DNA of 64,000 bases from assembly GCA_011032825.1 (NCBI GenBank), contig JAADJZ010000002.1:2046001-2110000 (forward strand). Direction: 5' to 3'. A model generated the notes under the pieces. The model ran no database searches. It saw only the letters and a program-made list of their open reading frames with translations, and was not told the origin of the DNA. This stretch comes from Massariosphaeria phaeospora (lineage: Eukaryota; Ascomycota; Dothideomycetes; Pleosporales). Shown here piece after piece: positions 45,936 through 55,800 of this stretch. The first letter of the stretch is position 1. Each line of letters opens with the position of its first letter. Made by a program: the position numbers and the translations under genes.

Positions 45936-46748
45936 TCACTCCGTCGTCTTCTGCTTCACGCCCCACCGCTCCGCAAACGGATCCCGACTCGCATCCGTCC
46001 AGCGCGTAATCTCCGCATTATCCGCCACCCACTGCGCAGGCGCCTCGCCATACAAATGCGCAATAAACGCAACCATGGCATCCGTGCCCGCCGACACACC
46101 GCTGCTGCTCCACGTGTTGCCGTCCTGGACCCAGCGGCCCGTCGTGTACGTGACGTTCTTGCCGAACGTCGTCGCCCAGTCCCACGCGCGCTTGTTCGTC
46201 GTCGCGCGCTTGTTGTCGAGTACGCCGGCCCGCGCCAGGATCGTGCTGCCCGTGCACACGCTCATCATGTACTGCACCGCCGGGTACATCTCCTTGACGA
46301 AGGCGATCTCGCGCGTCATGTTGCCGCGCGTGCCGCCGCCGCCGGGCACGAGGAGTACGTCGATGGGGCCCTTCTCTGCGCCTTTGGCGCCGCCCGCGAA
46401 GTTGCTGGCTGCGAGCCCGCGGTATGCGTCGAAGGTGATGGTCGGGTGCAGCGGCATGCCGAACTGCGCGTACGCGTTTGGCGGCGAGGCCCAGGTTGGC
46501 GCGTCGTCGGCGCCGAGGATCGACATGTGCATTTTGCCCGTGTGGTTGCCGTAGGCGAGGGTTAGCCCGATGAGGGCTTCCATGGGGCCGAACATGTCGA
46601 GCGGGGTGAGGTGCGGGAAGATGACGATGCCGAAGTGGCGGGGGAGGACGGTGGTGTTGGTGAGGGGGGGCGCGGTCGTGGGGCCGGTTTGCGCGGTAGC
46701 GAGGGGGGCGGCGGCGGCGAGGAAGGCGAGGGGGGTATGGACGCGCAT
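45936..46748 (-). CDS. secreted DJ-1/PfpI-family protein
   Basis: Single exon of 270 aa from ATG 46748. Residues 1-19 (MRVHTPLAFLAAAAPLATA) form a signal peptide. The DJ-1/PfpI (class-I glutaminase-like) domain has FGIVIFPHLTPLDMFGPMEAL, the DVLLVPGGGG loop at 130-139 and the nucleophile elbow MSVCTGS with Cys165. This is the layout of isonitrile-hydratase and AraC-associated DJ-1 members, followed by the SSGVSAGTDA block. Potential N-glycosylation sequons (NTT, NHT, NMT, NVT) fit secretion. Possible activities include isonitrile hydratase or glyoxalase-type chemistry; the substrate cannot be told. An extracellular form is unusual for this mostly cytosolic family. Confidence 0.87.
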   Translation of the reverse strand: MRVHTPLAFLAAAAPLATAQTGPTTAPPLTNTTVLPRHFGIVIFPHLTPLDMFGPMEALIGLTLAYGNHTGKMHMSILGADDAPTWASPPNAYAQFGMPLHPTITFDAYRGLAASNFAGGAKGAEKGPIDVLLVPGGGGTRGNMTREIAFVKEMYPAVQYMMSVCTGSTILARAGVLDNKRATTNKRAWDWATTFGKNVTYTTGRWVQDGNTWSSSGVSAGTDAMVAFIAHLYGEAPAQWVADNAEITRWTDASRDPFAERWGVKQKTTE

Positions 46749-49599
46749 GTTGGCTGGATGGACGATGGTCTGGACTGGTTCGGCTGGGTGGTTTGGGTTG
46801 GGTTGGGTTGGGCTGGTTTCGTGGGAGGGAGACGGGTAGCGCGCAAGCGAATGAGTGAGTGAGTGTTGTCCGTTGACTGTAGTAGAGAAACAACCACAAG
46901 GCAGCGTCTTCCATCTTATATACCCAACCACTCACTCACCCATGCCTCCTCAAGGCTCACTCCCCTCAATCTCCATCCATCCTTCCAGCATCACATCCGC
47001 CTACGCGTCCGCATACCAAACCCCTCCCTTCCAACAATTCTTCCATCCCCTCAACCCCCTCGACCCCCATCCGCCACCAATCTCCGTCCCACCAAGATCG
47101 CCGACCCATGTCCGCCAAGCCCATGAGCACTTTTGCGTGCGATATTCTGACGCGCGAAAAGCGTGCGTGTATGTACTATGTCGCAGCTAGTGCGCCCCGC
47201 GCGCGCGCGCGCGTACATGTCCTCACGCTGTGCTAGAAGCTCAGTTAGTTACGCAAATGAAACGAACGGGATCCTGCGGCTTTACTAGAAAGGGCCCGCT
47301 TTGGGCTGTGCGGTGCTGGTGCGCGCGGGTTCTCAGAGATGCTATGTAGGTGGTAGTGCGCGTTTCGTTTCGAGCGAATCGGGAGCGGAGCGGGGCGGGC
47401 CTATTGTGCGTGTGGACGGAGGGCTAAGTAAGTAACAGAGCAGCCTGGCGGTTCGCAGAGCGATCGGTCGGGCAGTCGACCGTGTTAGCCAGTCTTACAT
47501 GTTTACACCTACAGAGGTAAAACGGAGGAGTTTTCTGGTAGGTAGGAGGAGGTGCTTGATTGCTTGGTGCTGCTTTTCGCGCGGTCTACGGGAACACGAA
47601 ACGCAGGGAGAGAGAGGCGTTTTGAGGCCATTCGTGCGAGAGATTGGCCGCGTTTTTGTCCGTATCGGACGGAGGTACTAGGTGTGCTATTTCATTTAAT
47701 ATCAAAAGGGGTTTCGCGAGGTGGTAGCGAGGGAGCCTATTAGGCACGAACGGATGATTGCGAGTTGCGGCATTGTGTATACGCTAGCTGCTAGTATTCC
47801 CGTGGGTTACGAGTAGATAGTCTTGGGCTTGGGCTCGATCGAAAAGCTGGGGTACTGGATATTGGGCTCTCCCTTAGGTTTGTGAGATTTTGTGTGCATG
47901 GAATTGGAAACTAGGTGCGGAAACCCGTTACGGATAGTCAGCTGACTACCGTCACCGTCGAAACCCACTCAATCAGAGCAAGCACGTGTGTGCCTGCAGA
48001 AGGGAAAGTGGGGGCGCGATATGAGGTCGTCCAGATTAGGTTATTATCCATCGAAAGTCGTCTTACACGCGTTCGTCCGATGGGGATCCTGGGCTCAGCA
48101 CCCTTATGCGTGTGGAACGTGATGCATTCCTTCCGGGTCCCTCATGCAGATCATTCTCGTAGGATCGAAATGTTGTTGGGTAGTACCGTGGGCTTACTAC
48201 ATAGGTAGACAACGGTTCCTTCACCGCAGGAATCCAGACGTGCGGGTGTTTACCGGCAATGACCGGAAACTGGTGGTGGATCTTATGTGCGCTCTGTGCT
48301 GGGTTTTGGTGCCTATGTAGCCTTGGGCGTAGCCCGGATCGTGAGCAAAGCTTTTGAAACAGGAGGCAGTCAAGCATGTTTTTTTGAAACGAAATAGAAA
48401 TTCGAGAGTTGGTTGGTAGGATTTTCAGGAGTGGATTACAGATACATAAGGTTGATTTGACCGGCACTAGCCTGAAAGGAAATAGTGTGCATCTATGACC
48501 GCTCTACATATCTCCTGACTGACCTTTATATTTGGCGAATAATCTACCAACTTACATACTTCTTTTCATCGTCGACCCGCTGCATTCTATTCTTCAGATG
48601 CTACTGAGCTCCTATTAGACCCGACTCTTTGCCGAAACAATTATTGACGAAAGCCCAAATTTCCTTCATCGCGCACGCCTTCCTTCTCTGACCACCGCAA
48701 GAAACTAGCCTTTGAAGATAGACTTGATAATACTTGTCTGATGATGGATGCACTTCTTGCTTCCAGACGTAATACTTGGTACTTCACCGTATGATCGTAT
48801 GATCGTGACGAGGAGGATGCCGACTAGGATGGACTTGGAAGAGGCGGATTATCGTGACGAGGAAGATGCCAAGAAGGATGGACTTGAAAGAAGATTCCGA
48901 GAAGGATGGGTTTGAAGAGGCGGATGATGGTAGAAGCTGCTATGTCAGGTAAATGGCCTGGAAGGTAGTTGCTGAAGTGTGCGTTGCCAGCTTCTGGAGA
49001 ATCTTTGTTGTGCCGCATGGTCAACCTGCTCGAAAACATAAATTGCGGCATAGCCTGCACCGTTGAGACAGCGTCGCGTCTCTTCCCCGCGTCCATCAAC
49101 CACTCATTCAGATCGCGCTAGAAGCTAGCTACTTTTAATTGCAATGCGATAATGCGGTAACGCCCGGTTAAAAGGCTTACATCTCTATAGACTCGGTGTA
49201 GTTTTAGATGTGAGAGCTTTCGTCATGTGCAACGAAACCATATAGTAGGCTTGCGAAAGAAAGGGTGTGCTTTTAAAGTAGCCTCACACTGGATAGAGCT
49301 TTGGAACTCGCACGTGACAGGTATGGTGCACTAACCACGTTTGGGCCTCTTCGTCACCACAATCACGTGAATACGCATGAATCAGTCACGTCAAAATCAG
49401 AAATACTCTATTCCTCAGTCACGCCTTTCCGATTCTGTATTGCAGCTTGAAAGTGTTTATGGTGCATGCAAGGCTTCAAATGCAAAGTCACCAATGCGCA
49501 ACAATCGGCCGCGCCCCTAGCCAAAGCCCAACCGCCAGTCTTTTGCGAAGACGGTCAGTCCAGTCGCATCTCACTAAACTTAGATATACATCCAGTTTG
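46749..49599. other. long intergenic region
   Basis: 2.85 kb. It holds the DJ-1-like promoter, a (GC)7-8 run at about 47199-47213, CACGTG sites (49311 and TCACGTGA at 49363) and an imperfect repeat near 48803-48920. Short frames (134 aa or less) lack support. No gene is called. Confidence 0.5.
48803..48925. repeat. imperfect direct repeat
   Basis: The block ATCGTGACGAGGAGGATGCC ... AGGATGGACTTGGAAGAGGCGGATT is followed at 48851 by ATCGTGACGAGGAAGATGCC ... AGGATGGACTTGAAAGAAG and a third partial AGGATGGGTTTGAAGAGGCGGAT. Units are about 48, 40 and 30 bp. It is of unknown origin. Confidence 0.7.
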
Positions 49600-50617
49600 T
49601 CAAGCGTTATTGCTAGGTCGATAATATCTTGGGTGAATGCCAGTTGCGCGTTCGATAGCCCAGGCTTCCAAAGGTTCCCAATTGATACATTTTCTCTGTG
49701 CTCCAGTTTGTAACCTTGGAGATCTGCCACCATCACGCCACTTGAAAGAGTATAAAGCAATGTTTGGATTGCACATCAAAGAACGTCGGATGCTTTCAAG
49801 ACAGTGAACTATGCCAGTTAAAGTTTCCCAGTCAGCATACGCATTGAAGATTCTGAAGAAACACCTACTCGCATGACCTCGTTCATGATCTTGTTGCTCC
49901 GTGGTTTGGTTGGGAAAGTATGTCTCTGAGTGATAATGCCAGTATATGCGTCTCTAAATATTACATGGGGCGAGATCAGTAACGAACGAGGATGAGAAGA
50001 GATAGTCTCCCTTTGATGAGCTTACTTACCAGGCAATGTAGCTCGTGTTAGACACCTACGGAGGCGAGATAACCTCCATCGACAAGTTCTAAGCGCTCAT
50101 CTGGACGATCGCGGGAGCTTTCGAGCTCTAGTCTCGACGCGGATACGTACATTGCTATTCATATTAGCTTCGATAAATGATATACGTATTGTGATTGACT
50201 TACGGGCAAGTAGCTTCCGCCAGGCTTCGTCGTGCTCAGCCGATGGTTCAGATGAGAAGATAGATTTTGGGTCAGCTTCGAGATCCTCATGTTTAAATAC
50301 CATAACTCGGCTTGCTGGTGCTACCAGTTTCATGCGTTAGCGACGCTATCGACTAAACCTCCATCGAGACTAACAGTGTACATACAGTAAGGCTCGTCGG
50401 TTGGAGTAATTGACCGCCGGGCTAGCATAATGAACCAGATACAGGCAACTGTAGCGAAGAGAGAGTAGAGAGCTAACAATGATGTGAGAATCTTTCCCCT
50501 CAGAGCGCTTGAATGTTTCGTTGTTGTCGTTCCTGCGGACGGGAAAGCCTTATACGACTCAGATGGGTCAGTACACTCGCTCAGTAGCGGTTCAACCTGC
50601 TCTGAACTGAGTTTCAT
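49600..50617 (-). pseudogene. UstYa-family (DUF3328) oxidase-like protein with an in-frame stop at the first HxxHC motif
   Basis: Five exons reconstruct the whole family: 50617-50386, 50320-50204, 50154-50030, 49953-49869 and 49808-49600 (255 codons plus stop). Order: cytosolic N-terminus, one transmembrane helix near residues 40-65, PASRVMVFKHEDLE, DEAWRKLL, GGYLASVGV, first motif HELHC, a YFPNQTTEQ-type linker, second motif HAIHC, then FKWRDGG and a C-terminal WAIERA. UstYa proteins cyclise or oxidise ribosomal peptides in ustiloxin-type pathways. A TAA at 50050-50048 replaces the aromatic residue just before HELHC. One 42-nt in-frame excision could remove it but would also delete the first motif His, so the protein is probably dead. 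It is divergent from the tiny secreted peptide gene at 51253. Confidence 0.8.
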
Positions 50618-51252
50618 TTTGACGAAATATGAAAACGATGGTGATAGAATTACAAAATCGAGGTGGGTAGGACCGAAATGTAGATGACCAGCGAACTGTG
50701 ATCGAGGGGTGGGGGCTGTCTGTATCCTGGACAAATCAGGCAAAACAGGCAAAGACGATAAATCGCGATTAAGCTGTATATCGGCCACCAATCAAGAAAG
50801 GGACGCATTGAATCACCTAGCTCTATGCCGTACATGAGCATATGCACGAATATATTGACTCCGAAGTCCAGAACACGGACTCCGCTACCAAGAGTAATGG
50901 CAGTTCTTCATTATCATCGTTGATAAGACAACGTAACGAATGATTTGTTGCTGACCCTGATTGACGAAGGGCTGTTGCGTCGACAGGGTACAAACCACAA
51001 GATAAGCGGCGAGTAATGAATATGTCAACTCTCGTGTGGGCTTCCCACTACGAAGTATGTTCAGAGGTCGTACAACGCTGCCTCAAGAACCCGGTCTTGC
51101 TGGGAGAGAGACTGATTAACTCACTAAGCTCGCCTTATATAATTTGCTGGCTTTCCCCCTCAAGAAATTCGCACAATTGTTCAGCTCCTCCCACTCAAAA
51201 CATCTTCGACACCTCGAACTACTATCGAAAGCTTCCTTCCCCACACCTCAAG
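50618..51252. promoter_or_regulatory. divergent promoter between UstYa-like gene and small secreted peptide gene
   Basis: 635 bp shared by two divergent genes. On the plus strand TATATAA at 51136-51142 lies about 110 bp before the ATG at 51253 and is a good TATA box for the peptide gene. Confidence 0.6.
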
Positions 51253-51477
51253 ATGCGCTTTCTCGCTACGAGCTTGGTCATTTTTGCCATGGTAGTATTC
51301 GTAACCTCACTACCTCTCGAATGTATGTCACCCCTACGATCGAGCATTTGAGGTTGTTCTAATTGCCTTCCAGCCGTCGAAGATGTCGAGGACGTCCAGA
51401 AGGAGGCGACACCAATCGAGAGTTGTCCACAACAGACCAATGGGGCTACCGAGGTGGACGGAGCATGTTTTGCATGA
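51253..51477 (+). CDS. very small secreted peptide precursor
   Basis: Two exons: 51253-51322 and 51374-51477 (57 aa); 51-nt intron (GTATGT...TTCCAG). Residues 1-20 (MRFLATSLVIFAMVVFVTSL) are a signal peptide. The rest is acidic at first (ESVEDVEDVQKEATP) and ends ESCPQQTNGATEVDGACFA with two cysteines. A TATA box lies about 110 bp upstream. It is too short for a folded enzyme. It could be an effector-like peptide or a ribosomal-peptide precursor, the latter suggested only by the neighbouring UstYa-like gene; no repeated cores or KR cleavage sites are seen. Confidence 0.68.
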
Positions 51478-52253
51478 ATTATCATTTCCTGGTGTATTCG
51501 GGCGCATCTACGATGACAAAGGACATGTCGCCATGGCTGCTGGCTTAACAAATGCTTGACTACATATCGATTGGAAGAGGACTCTGCTAGTAGCATACAA
51601 TGATTTACTTTCGATAAGCGTCTAGATCTGACTATGAAATCTCATGATGCTAATCATGGTATGTCTGGTGGGTTGATAACAAAAACGCGAGCCAATCAAA
51701 AAGGTTGGGGAACACATTGACTGTGCCGCAATATACAAGCATTGGAGGGGCTTTCGGAAGGCCCGCTCCGTGTCGCACAACATGACGCATTCACAAATGA
51801 TTGGCATATAAGATACAGAAGTGCAGCATCGCGCGTCTCTCAGTGTCCGTGAAGATTACCTGAATCAGGCACTCCATCGGAACTTGGGTGACAGGAGAAC
51901 TAGTGCCCACCCCTCTCAATCTCACGCCGCATCCATGGGTCTTTCATTCCCACCCACATGTGCAGTGCTACGCCGCTCTCTTCGCAGTCTTGGAGGCCGA
52001 TCGCCATTGCATGGCGATCACATGGACCCCAATGATCACATAACGTACCGATTCCTGTTAGTTCTGGCAAATTCTCTCAATCATACTGGTATCCATTGAA
52101 TTATGGGACGTCGAAATACCAGACGACATAAATGGTTCGGAACGACTTTGGCTGATAGAATTAAGATTGTATCCAAACGTCCTTCCACTAAACAGCGTGA
52201 AGCCCCCACCCAAAACCCAAAAGCCGTTGTGGGTATGATTCATATCAACGACC
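51478..52253. other. intergenic region
   Basis: 776 bp without supported gene; 3' ends of the small peptide gene (plus) and of the GNAT gene (minus) face each other here. Confidence 0.5.
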
Positions 52254-53016
52254 TTAATTCAACCTTGGTCGCACCATGAAAAACAAGCTGTCCACTGGGC
52301 GATCCTTGAACTTCTCCGACACGTCCAAAGTAAAATGTCGTTCAATGACAAAACCAGCGTGCTCATACATCGGCCGTGCCGTAGCGCTGGCTTCAATGAC
52401 CGACTGTGGAAACCTAGTTAGCCCGGCGGGAAAAGATTCGAAACATCAATTCTGTTTCACTGGTACTTACTAGTGCACTGATTTCATCTGCAAGGCGGGT
52501 TCCCCAGGCCGTCAACATCTTACCTGCTCCTCGATACTGATGTTTTGGAAAGACGCCCATGATATTAAGGCCTTATAGAAGTTAGAGGTAGGCACCAGGA
52601 CTCTGGGTACATGAGTGACATATGATGGGTAGGGAGTTGTCTCGGACAATTCTACGACGATTTTCCATGAAAGACCGATAAATCTCTTGACAATACTCTT
52701 TCTCGATATCATTTTCCCATGTGCCCGGCGGTCCATCAATATCCTCTTCTTGTGGTTTCTCGTCCAGTATCACGGACCATTGCGCAACCCCGATGATCTC
52801 TCCAAGCTCGGTATCGGTTACTTTGCACCACCGGAGGGACTTGTCGAGTTTCTTCTGGATGATGAACCGTTGTATGGCCTTTTGCTGCCCTTCCTCGGAG
52901 AGATTTCCTGGATAGAGCGCGTTAACGAACTGGCTGTATCCACCCATAGCATTGAACAAGGCAGGAACAAACTCCTGGAAGTCGCTATCGGTGATGGATT
53001 GAAGTTGTAGACCCAT
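52254..53016 (-). CDS. GNAT-family N-acetyltransferase
   Basis: Three exons: 53016-52620, 52571-52471 and 52403-52254 (215 aa); introns of 48 and 67 nt. The GNAT fold is visible: an N-terminal ITDSDFQEFVP start typical of fungal small-molecule GNATs, the beta-4 strand MGVFPKHQ, the acetyl-CoA loop YRGAGKML (R/Q-x-x-G-x-G/A), then SVIEASATARPMYEHAGFV (motif B with the Tyr). A middle insert of about 40 charged residues (EKPQEEDIDGPPGTWENDIEKEYC) is common in fungal members. The substrate is unknown: an amine, amino acid or toxin. It lies between the small peptide/UstYa pair and a rhodopsin-domain gene. Confidence 0.86.
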
Positions 53017-53707
53017 GACTGGAATAGTAAACGAGGCGTGTAACTTAATGATAGGGTAGTCTTGAAACTGGTTGATAGTAACTTACTTCCGCTCAAACTG
53101 AGCGGGAACGCGCAGTATTTAAAATAATGTGGACAGCGTTCACAATTCTTAAAGAGGATTAGTTTGTGAGTGTTCACAAGCTCGTCCTGTCCTGGTTTCC
53201 AATCAGCCTTGCAGCATAGATACTGCCCTTCCCAGATGAGCCCCACATGGAAGGCCAGAAAGGTATTCCAATCAAACAAGGTTCTCGGTGTTGGCGTGAA
53301 CAGATGACCAGATGGGGCCAAAGGGCCGAAACCATCCTCTCGGGAATTGGGATGCGTGCGCCGCAATAAAGAGTCGGATGTAAATGGATAGTTCCTTGGG
53401 TTCTTATCACAACTTAGTGGAGTAGTTCTACGAAGTGCGTCAACGGTCACTAAATGAACAGGAGTAGCCTTGTAACCCGGAAGTGGACATACTGAATTTT
53501 TCTCAAATATGCGGCCGACTGGACATCATTTTTCATGTCTCAAGCTTGTACTGTGGATATTGGCCAACAAGACACAGCTTATGTCATTCGAGGATCCTTC
53601 TGATGTGCTGTTGTCCCCAATAATATGTATCCAATCATTGCTGCGCATCTAGCCATTCGTCTCTCATCCACCTTAATAAATACAATCAACTGTACCAGTA
53701 CCTCATA
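53017..53707. other. intergenic region, possible gene remnant
   Basis: 691 bp between two minus-strand genes. On the minus strand 53450-53060 reads openly (about 130 codons; Cys- and Trp-rich, for example WEGQYLCCKADWKPG) but has no ATG and no recognised family. It may be a relic or a chance frame, and also serves as the GNAT promoter. Confidence 0.35.
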
Positions 53708-55061
53708 TCATAAACTCGTGTGTGAATCAGTAGCGTTGGTGAGAAAATTCAAAGGAAACTGGGTGCGCTCTCCTTGTACAGAGGCACTATCTCCGAGAGA
53801 TTCGGACCCCATGATGACTGTATCCGATTGCTCTTCTGCCACCTTTGAGCGAAGTACAGAGCCGTTTGGAAACTGTTTCGAACCGATGACGGTCTTACCA
53901 GCCATTATACTATACCCGATACCACGTCGGACGTCGCTAGTAGACCACCCCGGCTGAAGATGTTCTATCAACGGCTTCAAAAATGGGATACACGTTATGA
54001 GAATGCTGGTGCTCATCGTTACCGATGTGCAGATAGCGACGCTCGCATCAGCCATTGTAGTGTTCCAGTGAGCGACTCGATGTTCACGATCTGCCTTGAA
54101 GATATAGATGATTCTGAGTGTGATTGGTGGTATAATACTAGCCGTTGATTAGTATTTATTGAAGTGGGTGTAGCTCATTCGTGGTAGACATACATGATCC
54201 GTGCTGCAAATACAGCAACAAGAACATACTTGGTGCGTGACATCTGGAGTATCCACACAATAGAACACAGAACTAACCCGAGTGAAACATCGATAGAAGC
54301 ACTCATAGTTTCGACAAAGGTCCAAAACGCTGGCTTTGGTAGTTGACGGTTAACACAATCCTCTGCTGACAGTATTGTCTTAGACTTACCTGATTGATAC
54401 ACTTTCCAGATATGACCTTCCACGATAGAGGAAGTCTACATTGGAAGGAAACCCCCAGTATGGCAATACTAGATGCCCTGTTAGCAGTTTCCAAAAGCGC
54501 AGATTTCACTCCATAACCTACACGGACCAAACTAAGGTCAAAGCAAGACCAGACTGCAAGATTCGCCTGTACACCGGGGATGGTTGAAGATTGAGCGCGA
54601 ATAGGAATGAAGCTGTTTTCGCCATAACTATGGCGCAAATGTAACTTATCTCGGATGCATAAGCTGCCTGTAAAACCTTAGACAATACTAAAATGATACA
54701 ACTACGGGACTTACTTGTTCAAAACTGGAAATACTTTTTGTGTCTACCTGGTCAAGCTTCGTTCCAAGTCCAAAAGCGACCTCCCTGGAGACTGCAATTG
54801 TCTGGCCTGTAGAAAACATCTGGCATCATATTAGCAAGTTATGACGTGGAAGAAGACTTATATCAGTCTCACCAAAGCCATAGCTAGCAGAAGATCATCC
54901 AGTTGAAGGTTTCGAAATCTCATACGACTCTTGTGCCTCGACATCTTCGTCAAAATCTTAGACAAGGTCGCGAGACCAGAAACAACGAAGCAAACCCATA
55001 TTGTTATGTCTACGGCTGGACCTCTGTAGTCTGCTCGGATGGATTGCCCTGGGGAGGGCAT
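53708..55061 (-). CDS. fungal rhodopsin-domain (PTH11-like) seven-TM protein
   Basis: Six exons: 55061-54873, 54819-54748, 54667-54522, 54468-54390, 54333-54194 and 54137-53708 (351 aa). All phases agree and no lesion is found. The fungal-specific rhodopsin-domain pattern is present: W-V-C-F in helix 1, RNLQLDDLLLAMA at helix 2, a VAFGLGTKLDQ loop, YASEISYICAIVMAK in helix 3, FQC before a loop and WILQMSRTKYVLVAVFAAR in helices 5-6. The C-terminal about 85 residues are hydrophilic. Proteins of this class sit in the plasma membrane and some (PTH11) sense surfaces or ligands; others are encoded in metabolite clusters. The ligand here is unknown. Confidence 0.85.
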
Positions 55062-55800
55062 ATTCGGAATATCGAACGGGGTTGAATATTGACAGTCCAA
55101 AACAGATCACAATACAAATGCAGGGCAGTCTCGTAGCCGTAAATCAAATACTGGAAGAAGAACGCAATAGTTGGTGTTTCTCGTTCGAAGGTGAGTTGTG
55201 AATATAGAAGTTTGCGCATGGAAATAGCTAGGTATCGAAAGTGAGCCTCTGTGAAGTGAGACACTGCATCGGAGTTGGGTTCATGCATGTATTGCGGCAC
55301 AACTGCAAAGTGTTTGCTTCTCAGCTCGAGGTAGCCATCGATAAGCGCCGCGGGTACTATAGGCTAAATTAAATAACCCAGGTCTCGGGCGCATGCGGCG
55401 AGGTTGCACGCACGCGAAGTTACACAACGTCGAACATTCAACGGATCCACTCTAATATGCCTACCGCTTATCTTGCGCTTTATGTCTTCAGATTGAACGT
55501 GTCACATAAGGCAAACTTTGCGGCACGCCTCGCTGTCGGTCACCGAGCTCTAGAAGGTGTGGGTTTGAACTCCGTCTCAGCGGCGAGAAGACTCTCGGCA
55601 GATATTGTATCCGTCTCTTGGTTGCTTTCTGAAGACAGACTTCATTTGGCATAATTTCTTAGCGACGGATCTATGTGAATCGTCCAGTTCATATCGCGGC
55701 CATTTCTGTTGAGTATCATTTGGCCCCACTCTTCGTCTACAGCACCTTTATAAGATCTCCCAAGACTCTTACACTGAGATTATTTCAAATTATTGCTACG
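55062..55800. other. divergent promoter region
   Basis: 739 bp between the divergent rhodopsin-domain and permease genes. A possible TATA-like TTTATAAG lies at 55746-55753, about 50 bp before the permease ATG. No other gene is supported. Confidence 0.5.

Noticed and set aside
50120..50203. Apparent frameshift in exon 3 of the UstYa-like gene
   Set aside because: Using the acceptor at 50155 (49-nt intron, GCTAAT branch) restores the frame, so only the TAA remains as a lesion.
53060..53450. Cys/Trp-rich open stretch on the minus strand
   Set aside because: No ATG, no family recognised, and it overlaps the GNAT promoter; kept only as a note.
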